Below, one piece after another: positions 52,470-60,826 of a stretch of DNA of 64,000 nucleotides (position 1 is the stretch's first letter; each line of letters opens with the position of its first letter). Location of the stretch: positions 1 through 64,000 of the forward strand of contig JABIAY010000013.1 in assembly GCA_018653085.1 (NCBI GenBank). Reading direction: 5' to 3'. The translations under genes and the position numbers were made by a program. The notes beneath the pieces are model-generated. The model saw only the letters and a list, made by a program, of their open reading frames with translations. It was not told where the DNA came from and searched no databases. The stretch is from Nitrospina sp. Lineage in GTDB: Bacteria; Nitrospinota; Nitrospinia; Nitrospinales; VA-1.

Positions 52470-52895
52470 CTATCCTCCTTTTATGTCGTAATAATCGGAT
52501 ACTGTGGTTTTAATTGCCAAGCCACCTTTCCTCGAAGGCTCAGCCTTGTTTAACCTGGCTATTGTGGCTCTCAGTCTTTCCGTTAGCGATTTAATCAGGC
52601 TGACCGTGAAATGCGGGTGGAATTTTGTCATGTAATCGAACCGGGACCTTTCGACGATCATACATCGAGTATTTTTCAGGGCGATAGCCGTTGCCGACCG
52701 GGGGGATTTATCGATCAGGCTCATTTCTCCAAACAGTTCCTTGTTGCCCAGTTCGCGGACAAGAAACCGGTTGCCCAGGGAGTCTTCCCTGTAGATCCCG
52801 ACCTTGCCGGATTCAATGATATAGGCGCAGTCGCTGGATTGGCCTTCCAGAAAGATGATTTCATCTTTATTAAAAGTTATAAAGTGATTATCCAT
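52470..52895 (-). CDS. Stand-alone cyclic nucleotide-binding domain protein
   Basis: A 141-residue single CNB domain, third in the set. The cassette LFGEMSLIDKSPRSATAIAL is intact. A basic tail (RATIARLNKAEPSRKGGLAIKTTVSDYYDIKGG) extends beyond the CNB helices and could contact another protein or nucleic acid, but no HTH is recognisable. It lies 6 bases downstream of the second gene and 4 bases upstream of the fourth. Confidence 0.85.
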   Translation of the reverse strand: MDNHFITFNKDEIIFLEGQSSDCAYIIESGKVGIYREDSLGNRFLVRELGNKELFGEMSLIDKSPRSATAIALKNTRCMIVERSRFDYMTKFHPHFTVSLIKSLTERLRATIARLNKAEPSRKGGLAIKTTVSDYYDIKGG

Positions 52896-52901
52896 GATGA
52901 C

Positions 52902-53312
52902 CTAACCTTTCCCCGAGGGCACTGCCAATGTGTTGCCATTCTGGGATTTCGGGTCTTTCAGTTTATCCTTTAATAATTTTGTGGTTTGACGCAATCGTTG
53001 CGACAAAACCCCCAGAAGCGGACTTAGTGTCAAAGGTTCGTTCTCAATTAAATAGTGAAGCGTCTTCGGGGCAATGACTGACAACTGGCAGTCTTCAAGA
53101 GCAAATGCCGTGGCGGTGCGAACTTCCTCATCAATCAAGGCCATTTCTCCGAAAATGGCATTCGTATCCAATATAGCCAGGACCTTGTGCTTTCCATGAA
53201 TATTTTTCCCCGATATAATCGCGACCCTTCCCTTGTCAATCATGTAGGCACAGTCGCCCGGATTGCCTTCGGTGAAGATCAAATCATATTTTTTGTAATG
53301 AACCTTTTTCAT
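52902..53312 (-). CDS. Stand-alone cyclic nucleotide-binding domain protein
   Basis: A 136-residue single CNB domain, second in the set. The cassette IFGEMALIDEEVRTATAFAL has Glu and Arg conserved, though Pro before Arg is replaced by Val. The lid helix LLGVLSQRLRQTTKLLKDKLK is followed by a short flexible tail. GAGG lies about 12 bases before the ATG. It is 40 bases downstream of the first gene of the set. Confidence 0.85.
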   Translation of the reverse strand: MKKVHYKKYDLIFTEGNPGDCAYMIDKGRVAIISGKNIHGKHKVLAILDTNAIFGEMALIDEEVRTATAFALEDCQLSVIAPKTLHYLIENEPLTLSPLLGVLSQRLRQTTKLLKDKLKDPKSQNGNTLAVPSGKG

Positions 53313-53352
53313 GGAAACTCACCGTCCTCTTAGTTAAATAAAAAGTTTGTCC

Positions 53353-53751
53353 TCATTCAAAGCTGTCAAATGGTATGGCATCTGTTTTTGCTGAAAATTT
53401 GTACCCCAGCTTCAGATGCTTCATCGTTTCTCTTAACCTGCTGATCAGAATCTTCAAGATGGGTAGCAGGGCTTCCGGGTTTTCCTGGACCATGGTGTCA
53501 AAGGTTTGGGGGGTCAAGACGTAAACCACCGAGTCTTCCAAAGCCCGTGCCGTGGCTGAACGCGGCAAGCCATCAATCAGACCCATTTCCCCAAAAATTT
53601 CGTTCTCGCCTAGCACTCCCATTACTTTCTGTCCATTCTCCGTATTTTCAACGATCTCTATGGAGCCCAGGCCGACTATATAAGCATTACTACTTGGGTT
53701 GCCTTCGTGGAAAATGATTTCGCCTTTGCTCAAATTTTTTCTTAGACTCAT
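53353..53751 (-). CDS. Stand-alone cyclic nucleotide-binding domain protein
   Basis: A 132-residue single CNB domain from ATG 53751 (AGGTGAGAG upstream; the GTG at 53760 is an alternative). It is first in the tandem array. The cassette IFGEMGLIDGLPRSATARAL is intact, and LLPILKILISRLRETMKHLKLGYKF forms the lid. The four paralogues share the same size and architecture, implying local duplication and divergence. An AT-rich inverted repeat lies about 140-180 bases upstream. Confidence 0.85.
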   Translation of the reverse strand: MSLRKNLSKGEIIFHEGNPSSNAYIVGLGSIEIVENTENGQKVMGVLGENEIFGEMGLIDGLPRSATARALEDSVVYVLTPQTFDTMVQENPEALLPILKILISRLRETMKHLKLGYKFSAKTDAIPFDSFE

Positions 53752-53890
53752 CGCTCTCACCTGAACTTAACTAATTGTTGATCTGCACTTCTACAACTAT
53801 AATAAGCAATATACGGGCCAAAAGTGGTTGATAAAAGGCTATTATTTCTAAGTGTGTGTAAACAAGGAGCTTGCGGTGCATTAAATTGTT

Positions 53891-53930
53891 GTAATATTTT
53901 ATCTATCTAAAAAAATAGATGAAATATTAC
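53891..53930. promoter_or_regulatory. 16-bp-arm AT-rich inverted repeat upstream of the CNB cluster
   Basis: GTAATATTTTATCTAT (53891-53906) and ATAGATGAAATATTAC (53915-53930) pair at 15 of 16 positions around an 8-base A-rich loop. It lies between the LOG-family stop (53975) and the first CNB gene start (53751). It may be a large operator, or an unusual terminator for the LOG gene. Confidence 0.5.
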
Positions 53931-53974
53931 ATATTACGCCTGGAAGTGTGTGATATTTTATAACTTTAGAGGGG

Positions 53975-55006
53975 CTAAGCTTGGTTGATGGCTTCAATCA
54001 ATTGATTGAGCCTGCCAAATGAAGATTTGTCAAAGTGGAAGGACAGCCGGGGTAGTTCGGGATATTCATTATTCCGTAGTTCCTGCTTATGGGGTGGAGT
54101 GGACTGCAGAGAGCCTTTCACAATAATATCCTGAAATTCTGTGTTTAATCCTTTAACAAGATCAGGATGCAGGGGCTTGGTGAGCCTCAGCACGGTCAGG
54201 CCTCCGACATAGCGAAGGGAGTGGAAGACTTTATAATAGTTGAGAATCCGGTCTACAGCCTCCTGGGCCGAGCGGGCTCTGTACACAAGGCTCAAGTCAT
54301 TTTTGCAGGCGTAGCCCTGTTCAACCATAACCGAACTTATAAAGTCCATGCAACGGTCCCAGTAGTTGTCATTCTCATGGTCCAGGAGGACAATAGGACG
54401 GGGCATGCACTTTCCGGTTTGAAACAGCGTGAGGTTCTCGAATCCCTCGTCCAGAGTTCCAAGTCCTCCTGGTAGCAGGACGGTAGCAGAAGATTCCTTG
54501 ATGAACATAAGTTTGCGGGTAAAAAAATACTTAAATTCCATAAGGTGGGGGTCGTTATCAATATACGAATTGGCCGATTGCTCCGAAGGCAGTTTGATAT
54601 TTAGCCCGAAGCTTTCCTTCCGTCCCGCGCCTCGGTTTGCCGCCTCCATAATTCCTCCTCCTGCCCCGGTTATGACCTGAAAACCCTGATGGACCAGCCC
54701 CTGTGCAAGTTCCATTGCCAGTTTATAATTGGGGTGGGAATCGCTAACTCTGCTGGAACCAAAAACCGCGACCTTGCGCTTGCCACGAAGTGGAAAAAAC
54801 AGGGTTAGGGATTCACGCAATTCCTGTAGCGTCTTATGGATCAGCTTATGATCACCAAGATCCGGGTTTTCTCTTCCTATAAGCGCAAGGTCGGCAAACA
54901 TTTCCTCAAACATTCCCGTTTTGGCACCAGAGCCCATCAGTTGTGAAAGTTCCCGGATCAAAGCCTCAACGCGAGGATGATTAAGTTTTTCGCTGTTACG
55001 ACCCAT
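53975..55006 (-). CDS. LOG-family (Rossmann-fold nucleotide-binding) protein
   Basis: A 343-residue protein from ATG 55006, with AAGGAA just upstream; a further in-frame start at 55054 is less likely. It has KVAVFGSSRVSD, GAGGGIMEAANRGA (114-127) and the LOG signature PGGLGTLDEGFE (179-190). LOG relatives are cytokinin-type nucleoside 5'-monophosphate phosphoribohydrolases or nucleosidases such as PpnN. N- and C-terminal extensions make this a long version nearer PpnN than plant LOG. It is 60 bases downstream of the TPR membrane protein gene. Confidence 0.85.
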   Translation of the reverse strand: MGRNSEKLNHPRVEALIRELSQLMGSGAKTGMFEEMFADLALIGRENPDLGDHKLIHKTLQELRESLTLFFPLRGKRKVAVFGSSRVSDSHPNYKLAMELAQGLVHQGFQVITGAGGGIMEAANRGAGRKESFGLNIKLPSEQSANSYIDNDPHLMEFKYFFTRKLMFIKESSATVLLPGGLGTLDEGFENLTLFQTGKCMPRPIVLLDHENDNYWDRCMDFISSVMVEQGYACKNDLSLVYRARSAQEAVDRILNYYKVFHSLRYVGGLTVLRLTKPLHPDLVKGLNTEFQDIIVKGSLQSTPPHKQELRNNEYPELPRLSFHFDKSSFGRLNQLIEAINQA

Positions 55007-55066
55007 ATTTTTTTCCTTCCTCAAACAGAATGCACAGAGAGCCTCTGCTGGCAAACTGCAATGTCT

Positions 55067-56956
55067 TTATCCTTTGGTTCGGCGCAGGACTTCTTCAAGA
55101 ATCTTTCGGAACAGAAGATAATCAGGTTTAATCCTTACAGCTTCTCGATAGTGAGTGATCGCTTCTTCCGTCTCTCCTGTTTGAAAAAGAACATTTCCGA
55201 GACTAAAATGCCCAAGGGCAAGATCAGGATTTATTTTAACTGCCTCTCTGAGGTGAACAATGGCTTCTTCCTTCTCTCCTATTTGAGATAGAATTGTTCC
55301 AAGGTTGGTACGGGCCTGATTCAGGTCAGGATTTATCCTGATGGCATCTCTTAAGTAAACAACGGCTTCTTCCTTTTCTCCTTTTTGAAGCAAAACTGTT
55401 CCAAGATTGCTGTAGGCATTGGCGTAGTCAGGGCTTATTCTAATTGATTCTTTGTAGTAACGGATGGCCTCGTCAAAATTTTTTGTGATCATTGAAATAT
55501 TCCCGAGGTTGTTGTAGGGCTTGGAGAAATCAGGATTAACCTTTATTGCAGTTTTATATTGAGTGATGGCCTCAATAAGTCTCCCTTTTTTTTTCAGGGC
55601 AATTCCAAGGTTATTGTGTGCCCTGGCAAATTCTCGATATTTGTCGTGCGTTACGCTAATGGTATGTTGAAAGAGAGTAATACCGTTCTTCCAGTGATTC
55701 ACTTGCATCCACGTAACAACCATGAGGGGAGCCAGAAGTCCTGCAAAAAGGACAGGAGTCTTTTCCCTTTGGTTCCACGTGGCGAGGAAATCGGGCAACC
55801 CCCACGCGGCGATAATGAATATTCCAATGAGAGGTACATAGGCATAGCGGTCTGCCATGGCCTGAGCCCCGACTTGTACAACACCAATTACAGGTATCAG
55901 AGTTCCCAAATACCAAAACCAGCCCACCGCGAGATAAGGCAATCTACGGGCCACTCGAATTACCCACGCAGTGAAAACCACAAGCAAAGCCGCAGACACA
56001 AGTCCTTTCCAGACCGGTAACGCATTTCCAGGGTGAGCGTAGAAAACCGATAGTCCGCTGGGCCATACCGTCTTTTGCAGGTATGAAAGATATGAAACAA
56101 AGGCGTTTATAACACGCTCTTGTAATGGGAATACATCTGCTGACTGTACCGCGCCGCCTGCTCTTTGAACTATAAATGTTGTAATGCTAGAGCCCACAGC
56201 TAGTGCTAACAGGGGAACTTTTTCCAAAATCAAGAATGATAAGGAAGTCTGGTTTTGTGATTGCCTGGGGGGGGAGGCTCCGACTTGGTCGTCAGCTTTC
56301 CACCGCTTCAACGGCCAATAGTCCAGCAAAAGAAGCACAAAAGGTAATGTGACCAGCATGGGTTTAGACATCAAGCCCAAGGCCAGGAACAGGGCTACCC
56401 AGCCATATTTTTTTACAGTTGGCTTTTCTGTATAGCGGATATAAGCCCATGTGGTTAGCAACCAAAACAAAGTGCTCAATACATTTTTGCGTTCCGCTGC
56501 CCATGCAACAGATTCTACATTGAAAGGATGAAGCGCAAATAGTGCCGCGACAAAACCGCTCTGCCATAATGCTCCCGTCATTCGAAGGAGAACCGTAAAA
56601 AGTAATAGGGCATTTGCTATGTGAATCAACAAATTAGTGAGTAAATGACCCTTGGGGTGTAATCCATAAAGTTGATAATCCAGTATGTGCGACAACCAGG
56701 TTACCGGATGCCAGTTGGCAGCATGTGATGTGGTAAATGCCCAGACAATACTTTCCCTGGTAAATCCAGTTTTCACATTCAAGTTATCCGTTACATATTG
56801 GTTGTCATCAAAATAAAGAAACTCATGGTCTTGAATTTGCCAATAAACAGCAAGCGTTGCTACCACCAGAAATATGCAAATAGCAATTTTCATGGCTTTG
56901 TCTGTTTCGTCAGTTAGGGGACGAACCGTTTTATTTTTTCGCAAGCGATTTTTCAT
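55067..56956 (-). CDS. TMTC-like multi-pass membrane protein with C-terminal TPRs
   Basis: A 629-residue protein. About ten membrane helices occupy residues 20-415, with the early acidic loop FLYFDDNQYVTDNLNVKTGF and HPFNVESVAWAAERKNVL, as in TMTC/DUF1736-type O-mannosyltransferase relatives. Residues about 440-629 are five to six TPRs (ARAHNNLGIALKKKGRLIEAITQYKTAIKVNPDF and similar) whose repetition is visible in the DNA too. It probably glycosylates or scaffolds envelope proteins. Eukaryotic TMTCs O-mannosylate cadherins; the bacterial substrate is unknown. Confidence 0.85.
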   Translation of the reverse strand: MKNRLRKNKTVRPLTDETDKAMKIAICIFLVVATLAVYWQIQDHEFLYFDDNQYVTDNLNVKTGFTRESIVWAFTTSHAANWHPVTWLSHILDYQLYGLHPKGHLLTNLLIHIANALLLFTVLLRMTGALWQSGFVAALFALHPFNVESVAWAAERKNVLSTLFWLLTTWAYIRYTEKPTVKKYGWVALFLALGLMSKPMLVTLPFVLLLLDYWPLKRWKADDQVGASPPRQSQNQTSLSFLILEKVPLLALAVGSSITTFIVQRAGGAVQSADVFPLQERVINAFVSYLSYLQKTVWPSGLSVFYAHPGNALPVWKGLVSAALLVVFTAWVIRVARRLPYLAVGWFWYLGTLIPVIGVVQVGAQAMADRYAYVPLIGIFIIAAWGLPDFLATWNQREKTPVLFAGLLAPLMVVTWMQVNHWKNGITLFQHTISVTHDKYREFARAHNNLGIALKKKGRLIEAITQYKTAIKVNPDFSKPYNNLGNISMITKNFDEAIRYYKESIRISPDYANAYSNLGTVLLQKGEKEEAVVYLRDAIRINPDLNQARTNLGTILSQIGEKEEAIVHLREAVKINPDLALGHFSLGNVLFQTGETEEAITHYREAVRIKPDYLLFRKILEEVLRRTKG

Positions 56957-57341
56957 TCAGAATCCCAGTTTTTTTCTTTGCTGGACAGTTGCAGAGCCCT
57001 GGATTAATTAGATTGAAGCAAGTTTTGAGGGCTTTTGTGAGAAGTCGGCCAGAGCCTGATATTTGTTCCAGAAATTATAGAGGAAAATAAAAATAGTGGA
57101 AGCAAATATTTTCATACCCTGAGCAGAATTGGTACAATCAGTCTGCGGCCAGCGTGACGACTAGTCCGCGTATTGCATAAAGGTTGTATCCCCAGCCTCT
57201 CTTTAAAAAAGAGAGGTCCATTGAAGCTCCCTCTTCTACAGAGGGGTAAACTGGGCAAAGGTTCGTTGAGCCGAGAACAACTCTCTGTTAGCCAGATAGA
57301 GTTTGCGCACATTGGCCCCACGCCGAGTGGAGGAATTTATT
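56957..57341. other. Intergenic region, partly repeat
   Basis: A 385-base gap between the divergent TPR membrane protein and the small membrane proteins. 56957-57150 is AT-rich with nothing I can name. From about 57160 a repeat copy takes over. Confidence 0.5.
57160..57330. repeat. Interspersed mosaic repeat, copy 9
   Basis: Ends with TGGCCCCACGCCGAGTGG (57313-57330). It contains CCAGCCTCTCTTTAAAAAAG and GTCCATTGAAGCTCCCTC (module shared with copy 5), then GTTGAGCCGAGAACAACTC. No clean left end is seen. The right end contributes part of the GGAGGA ribosome binding site of the gene starting at 57342. Confidence 0.65.
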
Positions 57342-57539
57342 TTGAATGATAAAGTGCTTATTATTGCTATTTTCAGTCTGCTGGGGATAGGCATTCTCTC
57401 TGTGCTGTTTATCGCCGTGCCATGGTTGGTGAACTACGCTCTGCCAAACTGGGAGGAGTCGCTTCTGGATAGCGGGATTGCGATTATAGCTGTGGGTCTT
57501 TTTGTATATGGATTTTATATGAACGTCAAAATGCATTGA
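57342..57539 (+). CDS. Small membrane protein, VPW type, first of a tandem pair
   Basis: 65 residues from TTG 57342, with GGAGGA 7 bases upstream; no in-frame ATG fits. It has two predicted helices: IIAIFSLLGIGILSVLFIAVPW and GIAIIAVGLFVYGFYM, separated by a short polar loop with Trp. It aligns with the next gene over its full length (D-K--LI, G-LS, VPW, W, D, YG-Y, K near the end). No family recognised. Confidence 0.65.
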   Translation: MNDKVLIIAIFSLLGIGILSVLFIAVPWLVNYALPNWEESLLDSGIAIIAVGLFVYGFYMNVKMH

Positions 57540-57557
57540 GTGAACGGATGTCCTGCC

Positions 57558-57755
57558 ATGGACGAGAAAAAACTGATATTCATACTTGCAGGCATCTTGA
57601 TAGTTGGCTTTCTCTCCCTGTTCATTATAATCGTTCCCTGGTCCAACTGGGGACGGCCTTCGGACTGGGGAGCGGTGGCTGTGGATAACCTCCTAATGGG
57701 TCTTATTGGTGCCGCGATTGCTTATGGAATTTATGTGGGATCGAAAACCATGTAA
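57558..57755 (+). CDS. Small membrane protein, VPW type, second of a tandem pair
   Basis: 65 residues from ATG 57558 (MDEKKLIFILAG). It has two helices around a polar loop (SNWGRPSDWGAVAVDN). It shares DxKxLI, GxLS, VPW and the C-terminal YGIY..K with the preceding gene, so it is a paralogue. Function unknown; size and topology fit a small accessory subunit of a membrane complex. Confidence 0.68.
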   Translation: MDEKKLIFILAGILIVGFLSLFIIIVPWSNWGRPSDWGAVAVDNLLMGLIGAAIAYGIYVGSKTM

Positions 57756-57766
57756 AAAAATATTAG

Positions 57767-58558
57767 TTATTCCGCCCGTGCCTCAAACCGTTTGACCCGG
57801 AAAAAGACCAAAGCAAAAATTCCCAGGCTGATCAGGGTTCCTAAACAACCCAATAGCATTTCCTCTATATAGAAAGTCACACCGAGATTAAAGATCAGCA
57901 CCCCAAAGTACAATCCCGGACCCAGTAAAGCCGGTACCTGATATTGAGAGTTGAAGGGGATTATTGAATCCAGCCAACGATCCAGTACCGCAAAGCAGGA
58001 CAGGGTCAATCCCGCCACAAAAATCCAACCCGCGAAATTAGTCAGCGGAATGTGGAAATATTCTCCCTCCTCCCTGTAAAAATATATTTTTCCAAGAAAC
58101 CAGCGATCCCCCAAAAAGGCGGCGGGGTCAATAATAACATCCATCAGCATGCACAGGACGGAGGCCGAGGCAATGACCCGGACGGAATGTTTGAGGGGTT
58201 GGATGTCTCCCAGGCGGATATCCCATCCCTTTCTTATAAGAGGAGCCCAGAGCAAAAGGCTAACGGTGTAACTGACATAAATCAAAAAGGAAAACGACAG
58301 CGAATCCATGAACGGCACATTGCTGACCCACAATTCCTGGTCGCGGGTGGTTTCGATATAGCTGTAATGCCCAAACGGAAACCCGTTTCGTGTCGAAGAG
58401 TATTCGCAGAGAAAAGCCAGTACATAGGCCAGTACGGTAAATAAAAGAGATCGGACCACGCCCATATTGAGAATGGCAACCGTCAGGTAAAACGCGAGAA
58501 AAACGAATACATAGGGCCTGAGGATAACAGTGCCCCATAAAAGAGAAATAGTTTCCAT
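57767..58558 (-). CDS. CruF-like carotenoid biosynthesis membrane protein (DUF422)
   Basis: A 263-residue protein with about eight membrane segments. Diagnostic pieces are EYSSTRNGFPFGHYSYIETTR, VPFMDSLSFSFLIYVSY, SVLCMLMDVIIDPAAFLGDRW and HIPLTNFAGWIFVAG. The family includes CruF (gamma-carotene 1',2'-hydratase) and bisanhydrobacterioruberin hydratase. It starts 4 bases downstream of hpnA, so both are probably cotranscribed. No other carotenoid genes are in the window. Confidence 0.82.
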   Translation of the reverse strand: METISLLWGTVILRPYVFVFLAFYLTVAILNMGVVRSLLFTVLAYVLAFLCEYSSTRNGFPFGHYSYIETTRDQELWVSNVPFMDSLSFSFLIYVSYTVSLLLWAPLIRKGWDIRLGDIQPLKHSVRVIASASVLCMLMDVIIDPAAFLGDRWFLGKIYFYREEGEYFHIPLTNFAGWIFVAGLTLSCFAVLDRWLDSIIPFNSQYQVPALLGPGLYFGVLIFNLGVTFYIEEMLLGCLGTLISLGIFALVFFRVKRFEARAE

Positions 58559-58562
58559 TTGC

Positions 58563-59552
58563 TCAGCTTAAAATGGGATTTTCTTTAAACCAGCGTATTG
58601 CCTGCCCCAGAGCATTTTCGACCGGATTCTGTGGCAGACCCAGCTCACGGATTGCTTTTGAGGGGTCGAAATACATAAAATATTTTGCCATCTTCACTCC
58701 CGCAAGAGGAACCGAAGGAGGCTGATGGGTAATATTGTCCGATGCCCATTCGCACGCCAGTCCGGCGGTGTAAGCGACCCAGTAGGGCATTTTTATTCGC
58801 GGTGCCTTGAGTCCGGTTAAAGTTTCCAGGGCCAGAAGAATTTCTTTCAGGGACATATTTTTGTTGCCGAGAATATACCGTTCACCGAGCCGACCTTTTT
58901 CTTCCGCCAGGATGTGTCCACGGGCGCAATCGGTAACGTCAATCAGGTTGAGTCCCGTGTCAATGTATGCGGGCATCTTCCGGTTCAGAAAATCCAGAAT
59001 TATTTTCCCTGTTGGGGTGGGTTTGATATCCCGGGGGCCAACCGGGGTGCTCGGGTTAACGATAACTATCGGAAGTCCTCGGCCAAACAACTCATGGGCC
59101 ACCTGCTCCGCTTCATACTTTGACAGTTTATAGTCATTGCAAAGGGTCGCGGTGTTCATGGGTTGGTCTTCATTTGTGGGCGTGCCATCCTCTGAAAGAC
59201 CGATGCACCCTACGGTGCTGGTGTAAACGACTTTCTCGATACCCATTTCCAATGCGGATTCAAGAATGTTCCGGGTTCCCTGGACATTGATGTCGTAGAT
59301 CAGTTTTTTATCCCGGCTCCAAAGGCTGTAGTAGGCCGCAGTGTGATAGAGGGTTTTGCATCCGGTCAAGGCGGATTTTAAGGAATCCTTGTCTCGCAAA
59401 TCCCCATGCGCTACCTCGCAATCGAGGTCATCAATATTGCGTGTGTCCGTGTTTTTACGCACGAGGAGTTTGAGGGGTCGACCGTCTTTCAGTAATTCCC
59501 GGGCAAGTGCGGAACCCAGAAACCCGGTGGCTCCTGTAACCAGAGTGGTCAT
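58563..59552 (-). CDS. hpnA: Hopanoid-associated sugar epimerase
   Basis: A 329-residue extended SDR closely matching HpnA: LVTGATGFLGSALARELL, CEVAHGDLRDKDSL, LYHTAAYYSLWSRD, VVYTSTVGCIG, the active-site YKLSKYEAE and IVNPSTPVGPRDIKPTPTG. HpnA is linked to hopanoid side-chain or linked-sugar metabolism. Genes for squalene-hopene cyclase and HpnH are not in the window. Adjacent CruF-like gene suggests a terpenoid-membrane operon. Confidence 0.9.
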   Translation of the reverse strand: MTTLVTGATGFLGSALARELLKDGRPLKLLVRKNTDTRNIDDLDCEVAHGDLRDKDSLKSALTGCKTLYHTAAYYSLWSRDKKLIYDINVQGTRNILESALEMGIEKVVYTSTVGCIGLSEDGTPTNEDQPMNTATLCNDYKLSKYEAEQVAHELFGRGLPIVIVNPSTPVGPRDIKPTPTGKIILDFLNRKMPAYIDTGLNLIDVTDCARGHILAEEKGRLGERYILGNKNMSLKEILLALETLTGLKAPRIKMPYWVAYTAGLACEWASDNITHQPPSVPLAGVKMAKYFMYFDPSKAIRELGLPQNPVENALGQAIRWFKENPILS

Positions 59553-59652
59553 GTTGTTTTATGGAAGGTTAAATGTAGTAAATCGCTCCAGCCGTCATGT
59601 TCGGCAGGGAATCTGATCGTCCCCCTGTTAAGGGGGGTTGAGGGGGTTGTCG

Positions 59653-60690
59653 TCAAATGAATACCTGTATGTTAGCTTTTTTCCCCAGACCTTCTACATA
59701 TGCTTCGAAGAGGTCGCGGGTTTTCATTTTCAGCAGAAGGTTCATGATATCCGTTTTCGTTTCAGAAAACGGGATCAGCTGGCTGGGAATAATCTCGTCC
59801 AACTTGAGGATATGATACCCGAACTGGCTTTGGATAACGCCACTGGTTCCCTCCTCCTTAAGCTTGACCATTTCCTTGCCAATTTCAGGAATGGTGCTGT
59901 CCGCATGGAGATCGCCCAGTCGTCCACCCTCTTCTCTGGATGCTTCATCTTCTGAAAACCGCTTTGCCAATTGCGCGAAATCTTCGCCGGCTTCCACTTT
60001 CTTGAGAATGGAATTTATTTTTTCCTTTGCTTCCTCATCAATCATTTTGGTGAGACGCTCTGCTTTTTTCCGGCTGGCTTCATCTTCGGCATCTCCAGAA
60101 GCTTTGACGGTCGCTATATGGATATGGCTCACTCGATATAATACCGGCTTGGTGAAGCGGGCTTTGTTGTCATCGTAATATTTTTTGGTGTCTTCATCGC
60201 TGACATCGACCTTCGGGGCTATTTCCCGACGCATCAATTCGTCTTCGAGCAAGGTTCTGTGTATTTTTTCTTTTAAGGCCGCAATGCTCATATGCTGAAA
60301 GGCCAGGGCGGTTAGAAATCTCTTGTGATCGGGGAACTGGTCTTCAATATTTTCGAGTTGGCGGTTTATTTTTTCCTCATTGATGGCGATGCCAAGGGAT
60401 TTGGCTTTTTGCACTACCAGCTCACGCCCTACTGCTACCTTGAGCAATTCGCGGGCGATGGTGATTTCGTCAGCGGGTTTTATTTCCCTTCCCATTTGTT
60501 TGGACTGAAAACGAAAGGCAAACAGATCCCGTTCCAGAATTTCGGAACCTAAAGGGACTCCATTCACTTCGGCCACCACATGGGGGACAGGTTTTCCGTT
60601 CAGGGTAAAAGGTTTTTCCTGGGCTGTCAGGCTGGCTGTCAGGAGGAGAGAATATAGCAGTAAGAAAAATATGAGAGATTTGCGGTTCAT
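59653..60690 (-). CDS. SurA/PrsA-like periplasmic peptidyl-prolyl isomerase
   Basis: A 345-residue secreted foldase. The signal peptide is residues 1-23 (ending SLTAQ). A SurA-N-like helical region (about 35-170) with VAEVNGVPLGSEILERDLFAF precedes one PpiC domain (about 185-285), ending with EEGTSGVIQSQFGYHILKLDEI. The C-terminal helices and IQVFI close it. It probably helps fold outer-membrane proteins such as the porin upstream. The start lies 137 bases from the porin stop and after its terminator. Confidence 0.9.
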   Translation of the reverse strand: MNRKSLIFFLLLYSLLLTASLTAQEKPFTLNGKPVPHVVAEVNGVPLGSEILERDLFAFRFQSKQMGREIKPADEITIARELLKVAVGRELVVQKAKSLGIAINEEKINRQLENIEDQFPDHKRFLTALAFQHMSIAALKEKIHRTLLEDELMRREIAPKVDVSDEDTKKYYDDNKARFTKPVLYRVSHIHIATVKASGDAEDEASRKKAERLTKMIDEEAKEKINSILKKVEAGEDFAQLAKRFSEDEASREEGGRLGDLHADSTIPEIGKEMVKLKEEGTSGVIQSQFGYHILKLDEIIPSQLIPFSETKTDIMNLLLKMKTRDLFEAYVEGLGKKANIQVFI

Positions 60691-60779
60691 GAGATTTTAT
60701 CCAGATTGTTTCAGTAACCTCAACCTAAGAAGAAGGCAGGATTCCATTATACCTGTGCCGCTGGCGTAAAGAGGAAGGT

Positions 60780-60810
60780 AAAAAAAAACCCCCGGCCCGA
60801 AGGCCGGGGG
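60780..60810 (-). terminator. Rho-independent terminator of the porin gene
   Basis: CCCCCGGCC-CGAA-GGCCGGGGG (60789-60810) is a perfect 9-bp stem with a 4-base loop. On the minus strand it is followed by nine T (60788-60780). It lies 17 bases after the porin stop. Confidence 0.93.
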
Positions 60811-60826
60811 TTAGAGATAAGCAAAC

